Shown here piece by piece: positions 48,571 to 58,872 of a DNA stretch of 64,000 nucleotides. Made by a program: the position numbers and the translations under genes. Each line of letters starts with the position of its first letter. Positions within the stretch are counted from its first letter, which is position 1. Where the stretch lies: NCBI GenBank assembly GCA_015499995.1, contig JADNRV010000166.1:1-64000 (forward strand). Direction: 5' to 3'. The notes under the pieces were generated by a model. It had not been told where the DNA came from, ran no database searches, and was given only the letters and a program-made list of their open reading frames with translations. The stretch comes from Flammula alnicola. Taxonomy: Eukaryota > Basidiomycota > Agaricomycetes > Agaricales > Strophariaceae.

Positions 48571-48640
48571 GAACCTTGCAAGTCGGCTCCATGGTGTCTC
48601 CACGCCCACGCCCACGCTCATGGATGTCCTCGCTAATTGT
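48571..48640. repeat. Dispersed repeat A, copy 1
   Basis: Contains CTTGCAAGTCGGCTCCATGG, TCTCCACGCCCACG and GGATGTCCTCGCTAATTG. The same words occur in order at 51931-51990. Here the CACGCCC word is expanded in tandem. Confidence 0.75.
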
Positions 48641-49170
48641 CGAATTGTCATGATTTCGGCGAAAAGTGCCTTTGTCACACAGAACCAAGCACGAGATTGC
48701 TTTGTCCTTTCTTTCCTTTTGTTTCCTTCTTTTCCCATAACCACGACATGATTCTCCGTCTTTGAAAGCACTTCACCCTTCTCTGACCAGAACGTTGTGC
48801 GTTCGATGACATTGCGTTCATCGGTATCTGCACATGGTCATGGATTGCTGGTGCCGTGCGATTTTGGGAGACAATCCCATTCAAGCGATGTAGCTAACCG
48901 CAATCGCTGGTTAGACCTCCAGCAGTGCGTATTTGTGGCTTTACACCCTGTGATGCGGTCACTCACATCTGATTTAGAGCAAGAACGCGGACGAGTACAA
49001 AGACGAGTGGCTCACCTCGTCCTCGGTGCGTTCAATGCTTTTCACTTCACTTTTTACATTTGCCCTTCTTCGTTGTGAGCGTCATTCGTCTGCTCCATGA
49101 CGTCAATTCCGCCAGTTCCCCTGTCCTGGCTCTTCTCTGTTCGTCTTTTTATCAAAGCGCATCAGGTGGC

Positions 49171-49450
49171 CTTCCTCTTATCCTCGTCCGCTTCCCTTAC
49201 TTCTCGTTCACCACTGCCATCGAACCTCTCCGAATTCGCAGCACCTTGTCCAACCCCCCTTCCACCGGGACTCTTCATGGTCAAAAAGCACCTCGCGCGT
49301 TTGCGTTTAGCTTTCCTTCGTGCTTATATGCGTGTCCATGATCCCGGCCATCTATGGGAGAGTGGGGCTGGACTGAATAGTAGATTGAATGTCCTTGAGG
49401 TTCTTCAACTGCGCAGCCAATTTCTTCTTTCTCCCGACTCCCCTCTGCTG
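49171..49450. repeat. Dispersed repeat B, copy 1
   Basis: Aligns over about 280 bp with 52026-52310 at high identity by eye, sharing for example CCGCTTCCCTTACTTCTCG, TTCACCACTGCCA and GGTTCTTCAACTGCGCAGC. In copy 2 repeats A and B are about 35 bp apart; here they are separated by about 530 bp, so either an insertion happened here or a deletion there. A weak third copy lies near 53430-53525. Confidence 0.8.
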
Positions 49451-49970
49451 ATTATCTTGATGACCTGTGATCTGCTCGACGTTATGTTGGCGTCGTCAAA
49501 GTTGCGCTTCCTTGTCTTATGCGATATGTTTGTGCTATGATCCCCGTCGATCTCGTTCGCAGAATTTGAGCGATTGTATGATGCTTTCCGATCTTCATTC
49601 ATCGCTATTTTTTAAAATTATAGGCTGGAATGAAGACCGAGATAAATTCACCGGTGTATGTATTGTAGTCTGATCTTATATGTCTACGTTTCTTTTATCC
49701 ACCGATGCGGTAGACTACTGACAATTTTCTGGGAATGCAAGGGAAGGTGTCGGGGCTGCGTCGTGCTCACTCGCATGCTCCTAGACAGCCATGTTAATTT
49801 AACATTCAAATCTAATTTGACATATGGCATCAGTGGCAGGATTCACAATGGCGAAAGCTTTGACCTAGTAGATCATAGTATAGATACGCGTAAAAGCAAA
49901 GTAACTGGATACACTGGAACTGTGGAGACAGGCATCTCGTAGCAAGAGAACGCCTAAAGAAAATGTGAAA

Positions 49971-51029
49971 TCACCATGGAATTTTACTTCCATCCACATT
50001 AATAAACTCTCCGCTATCCTTCTCCCTTGTAGAGTCCTCGATAATGTTGACCAGTGCAGTAGCGGCTACTGCGGGAGTAACTTGCATCACATCCTGAATA
50101 GGGGCAAGCGTACCAGTCGTGTCAAGGACGCGATTTTCTTTTGCTAAGGGCCAAATGTGCTGAGCCTTCGGTTCATTACCAATACGACATACGTACCCAT
50201 ATCGGTGTCGACAATGCCAGGGGCGAGTGGGAAGCAGGCTAAGAGGAGGGCTTATTATGACCTCGAAATATTCGAAAGTGGGTGGACTCACTAAGCCACT
50301 CGTTCTCAAAGTGGATCTTTCTGGATAGCCAATTGAGCCCTGCCTTGCTGACACCATAGGCGATGTAGCCCGCAGGAAGGTTTATGTAGGCAGTGAGGCT
50401 TGCTGCTCCGGAAGTTATGGGGACAAACTTCGGAGATGCGCTTGCTCTCAAGAGATCATATACTGCCTGGAAGAGAATGAGCACGGCTGTAACGTTGACC
50501 TAAGTTATAAAATGTTAATTCCGCGGCGGTAACATTTCTAGCATTTTATTTTGGTTGCTTACCTCGAAATGCTCTCGGAATATCTCTATGGGGTCTCCGC
50601 CGCCGATCCCAAGTAATTCGAAATTCCTGTTTAACATAATGCGTGAGCTATAGTAGGAATATATCTAGAGGCGGATTAAAGCCATACCTGCATTCGCTAA
50701 GACGACGTCAACATGTCCATACTTCTCTTTGATCTCCTTCGCAAGAGCTTGGTTGCCTGCTACATCTCCGGCGACGAAGTTGAGGACTTCGACCTTTGCA
50801 GGGTAGTTGGACGCGAGTTCCTTCAGAGAAATCGCTTTCGATGGATCGCGGACACCGGCAAAGACGATTGCTTCTGGATGCTTGGACACAAGCTCGTTCA
50901 CGATGGCGAAACCTTTAATGTCAAAATGAAGACGATTAGGACACCTTAGCGGAGAGAGAGAGAAGAGACAGGCTACTTGCCCACACCACGGTTAGCGCCT
51001 GTAATCAAGTACACTTTGGATGGAGACAT
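49971..51029 (-). CDS. Short-chain dehydrogenase/reductase
   Basis: Six exons (51029-50981, 50912-50688, 50626-50563, 50499-50292, 50238-50197, 50143-49971) give about 250 residues. The Rossmann dinucleotide motif TGANRGVGFAI is split by the first intron, which is GC-AG (G|GCAAGT, 50913-50980). VLANAG, ITSGAAS (catalytic Ser), YGVSK (catalytic Tyr/Lys) and APGIVDTDM are in order, and the protein ends GEFINVDGSKIPW. The enzyme would use NAD(P)H to reduce a carbonyl or oxidise an alcohol; the class resembles fungal ketoreductases of the norsolorinic-acid type, but the substrate is unknown. Exon 3 reads into a stop unless a G4 run (plus 50590-50593) has one more base, so it is probably intact in the organism or freshly broken. 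Confidence 0.92.
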
Positions 51030-51404
51030 GTAGCTGAAGTTGTTGCACGCTGAATGTTTGCAGGAAAGGTGAACAATGTTTCACCAATCCACGCGAATGT
51101 GGTCTTTAAAGTATGGATCCAATCCACTGTAAGCATGTCAGGATGGAGGCAAATTCCGATTGTCTTTGTAGAGATTTGTCGGCGGTGTACATGGACGATG
51201 CTTAGACTGCTTTGGCAGTCGCGTTCCCAAGGGTAATTCTTTCAAATCATATGGCATTACAAATCAATACAAATATAACGTAAGAATAGTTAGCTAAGTC
51301 ATATTTGGATTAACAATCGCTTTGCAATCACCAGACCGGTGCCTCAGGTAAATGTTGTCCCATTTACTGTGCATGGCGAAGAATCCACTTAGATAGCCTT
51401 GGAC

Positions 51405-51720
51405 AGCATCGGAATGAGGGTTTGTGATTGACGACCATGGTCAGTAAGTAATCCGCTGATGCAATGTTGAAGACGTAATACCAGCTATGTACTTAGCAGT
51501 CGAAATTATTATGAACACGATTTTGACCATTGATTGCGATAACTTGAAGTATTCCAACATCCTCTTCACGAGCAAGTACATATATTTCCTGAGTATCAGA
51601 TACTGGCATTGCCCCTTCCCGCAGATACATTGCGACGGTCGACCTTGATGCCCCCATTACACACCGGACAGTGTACATGCTGATGCCAATAGAACTCCAC
51701 AAAATCGTCTAATTCAGTCT
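51405..51720 (-). pseudogene. Degenerate copy of the Cys-pair small protein (see 52406-52624)
   Basis: Reads ELDDFVEFYWHQHVHCPVCNGGIKVDRRN in segments, paralogous to the frame at 52406-52624. After DRRNVS about 25 extra bases flanked by a repeated GTATCTG word break the frame before LAREEDVGILQ. No ATG is present at the expected start, where the sequence differs entirely. Nucleotide similarity to 52335-52600 continues to about 51405. Confidence 0.6.
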
Positions 51721-51930
51721 TGTTACACACTCGTCGCGCTGTTCTCAGGTCGCACTTTTTTGGTACTTTTCTCTATATAATACCTCGCAAATTGAAAACC
51801 AAACGATAACAACATCCAGTCAATCCACACTTGGGAGTAGTCATATGTACCACGACAATAGAGTAAGTACTATACCACGACGGCCACCACTTCCACAACG
51901 AGTGGCAGCAAATCGACTCGCATTGGGCGG

Positions 51931-52310
51931 GTTTCTTGCAAGTCGGCTCCATGACGTCTCCACGCCCACGGATGTCCTCGCTGATTGTTGGATACCGAGT
52001 ACTTAAGCTTTAGCTTTATATCCCCCTTCCTCTTATCCTTCAAGTTGTCCGCTTCCCTTACTTCTCGTTCACCACTGCCACCGGACCTCGCCGAATTCGC
52101 AGCACCTCGTCCAATCCCCCTCCACCGGGACTCTTCAAGGTCAAAAGCACCTCGCACGTTTGTTTTTAGCTTTTCTTCATGCTTATATCCGTGGCAATGG
52201 ACCCGGCTATATGGGAGAGTTGGCTGGACGGATCAGTAAGGCGAAAATCCTCGAGGTTCTTCAACTGCGCAGCTAATTTTTTGTTTCTCCCTACTCCCTT
52301 CTCTTGATCC
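51931..52310. repeat. Dispersed repeats A and B, copy 2
   Basis: Repeat A (51931-51990) followed closely by repeat B (52026-52310). See copies at 48571-48640 and 49171-49450. On the minus strand repeat B contains protein-like frames (LAAQLKNLEDFRLTDPSSQL), so the repeat may derive from a duplicated gene, not from a transposon. Confidence 0.75.
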
Positions 52311-52381
52311 TCCCTTGACAGCATCATAAGTATTATCATTGAGGCTTTGTGATTGACGACGATGGTAAGTAATCCGCTCAT
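52166..52381 (-). CDS. Possible 71-residue protein or second exon of 52406-52624
   Basis: ATG at 52381, with coding-like sequence KKLAAQLKNLEDFRLTDP and SSQLSHIAGSIATDI, ending MKKS. It begins 25 nt downstream of the stop of the 52406-52624 frame on the same strand. The two may be parts of one gene. The equivalent in the 49.2-49.5 kb copy has frameshifts and stops. Confidence 0.35.
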   Translation of the reverse strand: MSGLLTIVVNHKASMIILMMLSREDQEKGVGRNKKLAAQLKNLEDFRLTDPSSQLSHIAGSIATDISMKKS

Positions 52382-52405
52382 GCAATGGTGAAGACGTGAT
52401 AACAG

Positions 52406-52624
52406 CTACGTATGAAGATTAGAGTACGATTTGACCATTGATTGCAATATTGCAATATCCTCTTCACGAGCAAGGACATATGTTTCCTGAGTATCAGACA
52501 CATTACGACGGTCGAGCTTGATGCTTCCATCGCAACCCCGACAGTGTGCACGCTGATACCAATAGAACTCCACATAGTCGTCTAATTCAGTCTTTACCAA
52601 CCCAGTTCCCTGATTTTCTGCCAT
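52406..52624 (-). CDS. Small protein with CxxC pair, paralogous to 51405-51720
   Basis: A 72-residue ATG frame: MAENQGTGLVKTELDDYVEF, then WYQRAHCRGCDGSIKLDRRN and LAREEDIAILQ. The HCRGC (here) and HCPVC (paralogue) positions keep a CxxC pair in both copies, as in a zinc-ribbon half, but no second pair is seen. Conservation of the coding frame across two copies with nucleotide divergence supports a once-real gene. Function is unknown. Confidence 0.4.
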   Translation of the reverse strand: MAENQGTGLVKTELDDYVEFYWYQRAHCRGCDGSIKLDRRNVSDTQETYVLAREEDIAILQSMVKSYSNLHT

Positions 52625-52649
52625 TCTTTGTAGAAGTGGTAGTATTTAA

Positions 52650-54038
52650 TCTATCGTCGTGGTATATATGCCTACTCCTAAGTGGGGATTTACTAGATGT
52701 TGTTATCGTTTTCCAGCTTTAAATTTGCGAGGCATTGTATAGAGATAAGTACAATCTGAGAAGTTGAGGGACGGAGATTCAGGACTGGGAAACTCATGTC
52801 AATGACAGTGATTCGAATTCGTAGTTGCCGGAGGATTCGGTCTCGGAGGCACGAAGTGTGAGTAATCGATTCCTCATTCTTGCGTATACTCATCAGCACG
52901 TCAAAGTTCAAACAGCTCCTGTGCCTAGTCTCCGTCTCCCACCCCCTCCCTCGACCTCGTGTCTTCCCTTCCACAAGGCCTGCCATTGCCCGGGTGCGTT
53001 ACGAATAAGTAAGGAAGTAGATAAGTAAGTAAGTAAAGTAAGTAATCGCAATCGACAGTGGCCACAGGCCATCTATCATGCTCTACTCGAGTAGTCGAAT
53101 AGTACATGCCCAGTCGGATCGATCGACCGTGGGGTACACGGGGTACATAGGTACTCCGAGTCGGGGATCTCCAGCTGTACATGTCAATTGTCAATGTGAA
53201 GCAGCTCCCTACATAGGATATCAATGATCATCATATGAAATGAAATGAAATTAACGATTCCTTTATCTCTTCTTTTTGAATCCCCCGGTGCGTCGCATCT
53301 CAGACCCACACCACAACCTCATCCCGTAGATCATTCTTCTCTCTTCCATTTCATGAGCTGTCGATCCCGTTGGGTGGCCTTTTCTTGCCTTCTTTTCTCA
53401 GACGTCGCACCACGACTTAGTCCTGGTCCAAACCACCTTTGACCGGGGGTACCTGGGGACTCTTCACGGTGAAATTATATACCCTAGCACTTTTTCTTTA
53501 GCTTTCCTTGAATGCTTTGATGTGCCTTGCCATAGTCTCGGGGTGTTTTTTATAGGGCAGACGGCGTGTAATTAAAATTCGGACCATTGGGTGGGTGTCA
53601 GATGTGAGGTTAGGAGGCTGCTCGGATTTCTGACATGGATTCTGTTCATCCTTCTTTCTTCTCTGTTCTCCGTCTCTTGATGAATAGATGACATATGATC
53701 TCTGTAATCATTGGCGGAGTCTCCGTTGCATTGCTGTGTTCGTTCATGTGCTACCACGCCATATGGGCTGCTGAAAATAGGCATAACATAACTTCATCTG
53801 CCTATCCCACACTGGTCTTGTTCGGTGGAGCAAGTGTTTCGCGGATCACCGCGAAACTTCGAACATCGACCACGCCTTCAAAAATGGAACAGCATCCGGG
53901 TCCCCGATGATTTGAAGACCTCGCACGGTACACTCTTCGATAGCTTCTAGCGTGTCCTCCCTTCGAGGCGACGTCATACACATATGTACCTTTCGTTGTT
54001 ATTTTTGTTCCACCTATAACTCCGCGAACCTTCGTTGG
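52650..54038. other. Accessory region without a confirmed gene
   Basis: Holds a weak third copy of repeat B (about 53430-53525), a GTAAGTA tandem run (53008-53045), and a 71-codon plus ATG frame at 53695-53910 (MISVIIGGVSVALLCSFMCY) that would encode a signal-like helix. The last overlaps the upstream region of the 54300 gene and may be chance. Confidence 0.35.
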
Positions 54039-54285
54039 TATAAAAGCCGCCATTGGCACATCTCAAGTCCACCAACCCCCAGCGGTCTTCACCAGGTGAG
54101 CCAATCACGCCTTGTACTTTATCTATCTCCTGGAAGTTCGTACTGACGGCCTCCCCCAAGAGTCCGAATTGCATACGCGCTAACTCGCCTCATTCATTAA
54201 CACCAAGCACGTTTTACTCATGTGCGTGTACCTTGTTATTTTATGCGCCGTTGCGTTTTATTGACACCCCGCCCCTTCGTCGCAG
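54039..54285 (+). promoter_or_regulatory. TATA box and 5'-UTR intron of the LPTG-repeat peptide
   Basis: TATAAAAGCCGCC starts at 54039, followed by a leader with ATCTCAAGTCC and TTCACCAG|GTGAGC (donor 54096). The intron ends at CGTCGCAG (54285), 14 nt before the ATG. The arrangement matches the promoter at 46826. Confidence 0.7.
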
Positions 54286-54299
54286 TCTCCACTGTCCAA

Positions 54300-54590
54300 A
54301 TGAATTTCCTGCTTTCCATTGTGTGCCTCGCCATGACGAGCGTCTCCGTCCTCGGCTCTCCGGTCCCTATTGAAGGCGTTGAACCATTGGCGGCGAGGGA
54401 ACCGCAACTCCTTCCCACCGGTATCCTTCCCACTGGCATCCTTCCCACTGGCATCCTTCCTACTGGTATCCTTCCTACTGGTATCCTTCCCACCGGTATC
54501 CTCCCTACGGGTATCCTTCCCACTGGTATCCTCCCCACCGGTATCCTTCCCACTGGTATCCTTCCTACTGGTTTACCCCTAGGTCTCTAG
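54300..54590 (+). CDS. Small secreted peptide with LPTG tandem repeats
   Basis: A 96-residue protein: signal peptide MNFLLSIVCLAMTSVSVLGS, a short propeptide-like part (VPIEGVEPLAAREPQL), and eleven LPTG units, ten of them in the pentapeptide form ILPTG, ending LPLGL. The repeats are coded by 15-bp units (about 54408-54573) that differ only at synonymous positions, suggesting selection on the peptide or recent expansion. In bacteria LPXTG is a sortase signal, but that machinery does not apply here. The promoter and UTR intron are shared with the peptide at 47094. It could be processed into short peptides or act as a structural hydrophobic repeat; both are inference. Confidence 0.8.
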   Translation: MNFLLSIVCLAMTSVSVLGSPVPIEGVEPLAAREPQLLPTGILPTGILPTGILPTGILPTGILPTGILPTGILPTGILPTGILPTGILPTGLPLGL

Positions 54591-55353
54591 AAGCCGCCCC
54601 CGCAGAACGCGTAGCGTAGAAATTACTCCAATGCCACTGCATTGATCCATTGCACTAGGTACCCCGGTGGTGATGTAGAGCTGTACAGTGGTAGTCATCC
54701 GAGTTTACATATGGTTATTTTTCAATCTTGATTTGTTGCTGGCTGTCAATGCGCACTCAAATGAGTAAGATGATTTTTTTGCGAGGACGATACATGGCTC
54801 GTATTCTGCTTACTAATTGTGCATTCACTCGTTGGAATTTGTAGTACAGTATCTGAGAGTCTGCCGTATTTTATTAATCACCGTCTGTTACAAATATAAT
54901 AAGTGAGTCCAAAGGATATCATCCCCGGTCAAGTAGGGCGTTGGCTAGATTAGATAGCTAGATTAGATTTTCATCAGCGGCTGTGCACTTGTGTGCCGGC
55001 GCGTTTCCTTTTCCTTGTCCAACCTTTGCCCGCAACACTGTACTGCGCTGCCTGCTCGACGTGTTGTCCGAGCCCTGCTCCCCAGACCGGTCGAGCGTCA
55101 GATTGACCTACGACAACATGGACCTTGCGCGTATGATATCCTTTCTTCCTAGGACTATCCCAAGGCCCCTATTGCCAGTGGGAAATCTGTCTGCGCTTGT
55201 TGTATACAACCCTTGACAAGAAGAATTCTTAACGTAGGATATTGAATTGTAGTTTATCATCCAGCATACAAGGTGCCGAAAAATTCATAGTGGTAAAGCC
55301 GGAATGACAGGTCAATTCAGCATATGCACGAAAGCTCAAACGTCGGGAACACG
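54591..55353. other. Intergenic
   Basis: AT-rich in the first 350 bp, with TAGATTAGAT words near 54950. A plus frame at 54983-55216 is short and unsupported. No gene is seen. Confidence 0.4.
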
Positions 55354-55470
55354 TATAAGAGCAGGATCGAGTCACCAGCTTTCTTCAGAAAAACACAATC
55401 GTCGATTTCTACCTGTGAGTTCCTTAAAGGCACTATTCTTACTATCGATGTACTGACGACGTCTACGAAG
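55354..55470 (+). promoter_or_regulatory. TATA box and 5'-UTR intron of the gene at 55490
   Basis: TATAAGA at 55354-55360, a leader ending TTTCTACCT|GTGAGT, and an intron at 55415-55470 that ends CTACGAAG, 20 nt before the ATG. Conserved with 42307-42426. Confidence 0.65.
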
Positions 55471-55489
55471 CACTCAATACACACTAAAA

Positions 55490-55801
55490 ATGCCTTCTGC
55501 TGACGGTTTCATCAGGTCCACTGCCGGTGGCCGCTTCGCTGCGACATTCATGATCGACGACCTCATGTACAATTTCTCCGGCAGCTTTGCGTCCAGCGTC
55601 CCCGAGTTCACATCCAACACAGCCAGTATCACCTACAGCGGTGTGAGGCAGCTGCACTCGACGAGATCGTTCGAGGGACGCGTTGAGCCAACCAAGGTCG
55701 AGCTTAGGCTCGCGAATGGACCGGTTATTGCTGGGGACCTCGATATGCCGCTCTCTCCTGGAAGCACCGTTTCTGGGAGCGGTGTTTGGATGCAGAACTA
55801 G
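55490..55801 (+). CDS. Small cytosolic protein, intact copy of a three-member family
   Basis: A single coding exon of 103 residues: MPSADGFIRSTAGGRFAATF, then MIDDLMYNFSGSFASSVPEF, a middle part with STRSFEGRVEPTKVELRLAN, and a Gly/Ser-rich end (LSPGSTVSGSGVWMQN). No signal peptide, no membrane segment and no Cys, so it is probably cytosolic. The alternating hydrophobic pattern suggests a beta-sandwich. The window also holds a full-length start-less copy (42446-42757) and a short relic (17441-17535). Lectin-like or defence-related small beta proteins of mushrooms share this general size, but I do not recognise the family and assign no function. Confidence 0.8.
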   Translation: MPSADGFIRSTAGGRFAATFMIDDLMYNFSGSFASSVPEFTSNTASITYSGVRQLHSTRSFEGRVEPTKVELRLANGPVIAGDLDMPLSPGSTVSGSGVWMQN

Positions 55802-58800
55802 GTATGTCAATGTGCATGGTAGGATTGTCGTTGATAATGTTCATATTTGATGCTGGACACATACTTCAAGTCCAACATTTTACTGGCGCCAGGCTCAACG
55901 ATGTTTGAAGCATGGATGTTCATAGATGGCTGAGCTGGTGTTGTGCTGGAGAGTGTTCGAAAATAACAATAAAGTTTGGTTGGTGGTATCATGCAATAAA
56001 TCTCCTTATTTTCTCTCGATGGTCGCAGATGTATTCCGTTAACGTCCAGTTTATAAATAATGGACATATTGGACCATTAAGCTCAACTATGGTGACTGAG
56101 CTGGAAAACATAAAAACTTAAGCACAGAGACTGTGACAATGCGGGAAGAGGCGGGAAGACACCTTTGGTAAACAGAACCAAATAATAGTTGTGCCAATTT
56201 GTCTCTGTCTCTCTTCCCTTTGTCCTCGTCAGTTACTTCCCGCCAGTCTATGAGTCCTTTCTTTTACGGGACGATGATTTTGCGATGTATTTAGCGTCCC
56301 TATGCCTTAAAATCTTCCAGCTCATCCTGAAGAGGTCTCCGTACTGATTGGTCTGCAAACCATGTCGGACGCCAATCCGAGTCCTCAGTGGCGCGTCCAT
56401 CATCCCAAGGTCCAAAATTCCGTACATTGCCAGAGTAAAAGCTCGCATGTGGTGCTCTGGGATACGTCTTGCGATGGAACGAAGTCGACAGGATATGTGG
56501 CTGCAGCTGTGCGTAATTTTTCTTCTTCTGGACGCTCCTGTTCTTACCCATGCCATTTAGACCTCTCTGTGGGTCCGATCCCTTGGGTTATGGGGATATT
56601 GCCCAACCAACGCTCCTCAAGATGTCTGAACATGGACAGTGTTCGCGTATGGATCGTGCGAGACTTTGATTCCTCCCGCATCCGTCGGCTGCCCTGACCT
56701 CGCGAAAGTTGGACTATCTGATGTTTTTGGAGATAATCGATAAGGATTAGCATCGAAGGAAATCTGGGCTGCAGCTAGGCGTTATGCTTCTTTCACCTTC
56801 CCTGCTCTTACCAACGTCATATACGTATAGATCTATCCAAAGGATGGGATCTGTAATCCCTCACGCGCTCTGCAGTAACCCCTGTTGGTTTGATCAAAGG
56901 TCACTAGCCGATTGGCCGACGACTTGTCGCCTAAGCCTTGTCTCTTCTTGTCAATGAGCCTAAGATGTCCTCCGACACGCTCTTTTCCCACCTTGTATGC
57001 GGATCCTTTTCATACTCAGACGAGACGTTTAGACAACTCCCGCTTGGTCGAACGGGGTCCTACTCTTGATGCATACTTCACGAAATGCTCCTCACCGCGT
57101 TCGTAGGTGCATGCGCAAGATGCGGGTCATATCCCCTGACGAACTGGCGTGACTCGTTGATCGTCTATCAGACTCGAAATGCGACCTGTTTCTCATACGT
57201 GGACCGATCACTGGCCTACAGCATGTTGCCTGACCCTTGCCTCCTTTCATCAATGGGCTTCAATACCTACCTTTTTCCTACCTTGCTGCAGACTCTTTTC
57301 GTAATCGAACATTCAAATAACGCCCCGCTTGCTCAAACGGATCTATACTCTTGATGCACACTTTCTCCAAACGCTTCTCATGGGCGTTTGTAGATGGATG
57401 CTCACGAATATATTTCCCGGATGAAGTAGCGTGACCCATTGTTCGTATTTCAGAAATATGTCCTGTTTCTCATACATGGACTGGTTACTTTCACGATTAA
57501 TAATATTTTCTATCATAATCCATGTGATGTTCTTACTCATGCATAGTTTTAGATGGAAGATAAAGACGCGATCGTTTGGCATCTGGAGGGATCTCCGTTC
57601 TTTCCTTCACATTTCTTAGTGGTAAGTACTGATCATCACTTATTCTTCTTTTTATTACTTATATTTGATTTAGATGATGATTCGCTAGTAGGAGATGCGC
57701 AGTTGCGCATGAAATGCGTCTTCTTTCTTTCCTTCTTTTTCCTTTCTCCCCCTATTACTTTCCTTTCCGTTATTCAATTTCCCCCTATCCCACGCGACAA
57801 CGAACCCCGTAGATGACGCATACTCCTGGTCCAATCTTGCCAACCTCTACAGCGTGCTGCCATCCCGCTACGTCCTGCTTCATATCTTCAGGACGGGATC
57901 TTTATCATGCTCACTGATATGTGTGCAAGACGCGTCGTCTATCGCACCCACTGCCGCGTGTGCAAGATGCATTGTCTGTATGGGTGCGAAATGGAAACAG
58001 GATCAGGAGTTCGTTTATCGACGATGACGGTTGAGTGTTCGTCAAGAGCTGTTTCTTTCGCAGCGCGATATCGGCTTTGATTTATGAACACGCTTGTTGA
58101 TGTCCAGGCCCTCGCGTACTTTTTGCTTATTTCATCCTCGGACCTCTGTTCCATTGTCTCGTCCTGCTACATTCTCGTGCGATCTTTCCACTGGCTCTTA
58201 GCCTATTTGGGAGAGGGTCGTCCTAGGGAGTTGGACGACATGTTGCGGAACCCACCTCGGCGAGATCAGTCGGGGGACGCATTCCGTTGGCGACAACGTC
58301 AAGTTCAGCCTTACCGTGGTTTCGTTGCTATCATCTCTAATAACAGAAATTAATTTTATACGTCTGTCAGACGTCCTCCTTTGTTATGTCTTGGTATTCT
58401 GAAGCTATTAAATGCGGTTCATAGCTGATAGTTGAGTGTGAAAGTCCGTCGTCGAATGGGGCTCGCTGAGCATGGTCACACGGAATTAAAGGTCACTAGA
58501 CCACAGTGTATTATCGAGAACAAGGACATGGGACAACAGTAATGCAAGAGGTACGTAAGGAAAGAAGAAAACTCCCCTAGTAGTAGCTACTGGACGTGGT
58601 CACGTAAAACTAAACAAGAGACTCAGTGCGTACAGTAGGAAGTCCTTGTGCGATATAAATAATTCAGTACGTAACGGTACAGCATTGCTACAACAGCCAT
58701 CAGTCAAAGAGGGGGACTCGCGCGCCGTCGCAGAGCCTCAAGTTAGACGTCCACCATCGAGTTGCTCATCTTGCCCTCTTCCTACAGTATCTCGTCCTCA

Positions 58801-58872
58801 ATCGCCTCTAAAGACTCGCAGGTCCTACCCACTTGACCCAATATGTCAATGTTTAACAATTCTCGAAATGTC
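55802..58872. other. Gene-poor region with a diverged tandem duplication
   Basis: Segments 57010-57215 and 57315-57500 align with each other (shared words include CTCCCGCTTGGTC/CCCCGCTTGCTC, TACTCTTGATGCA and TGTTTCTCATAC). A plus ATG frame at 58084-58353 (89 codons) has an N-terminal hydrophobic part but no further support. The region 58380-58870 is upstream of the NACHT gene. Confidence 0.45.
57010..57500. repeat. Diverged direct repeat, two units of about 200 bp
   Basis: Unit 1 spans about 57010-57215 and unit 2 about 57315-57500, same orientation, with roughly two thirds of the bases shared by eye. Neither contains a recognisable coding sequence. Confidence 0.6.

Noticed and set aside
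54408..54573. Sortase-type LPXTG anchor
   Set aside because: The host is a fungus with introns and TATA promoters; the repeats are internal and tandem, without the membrane segment and basic tail that sortase substrates need.
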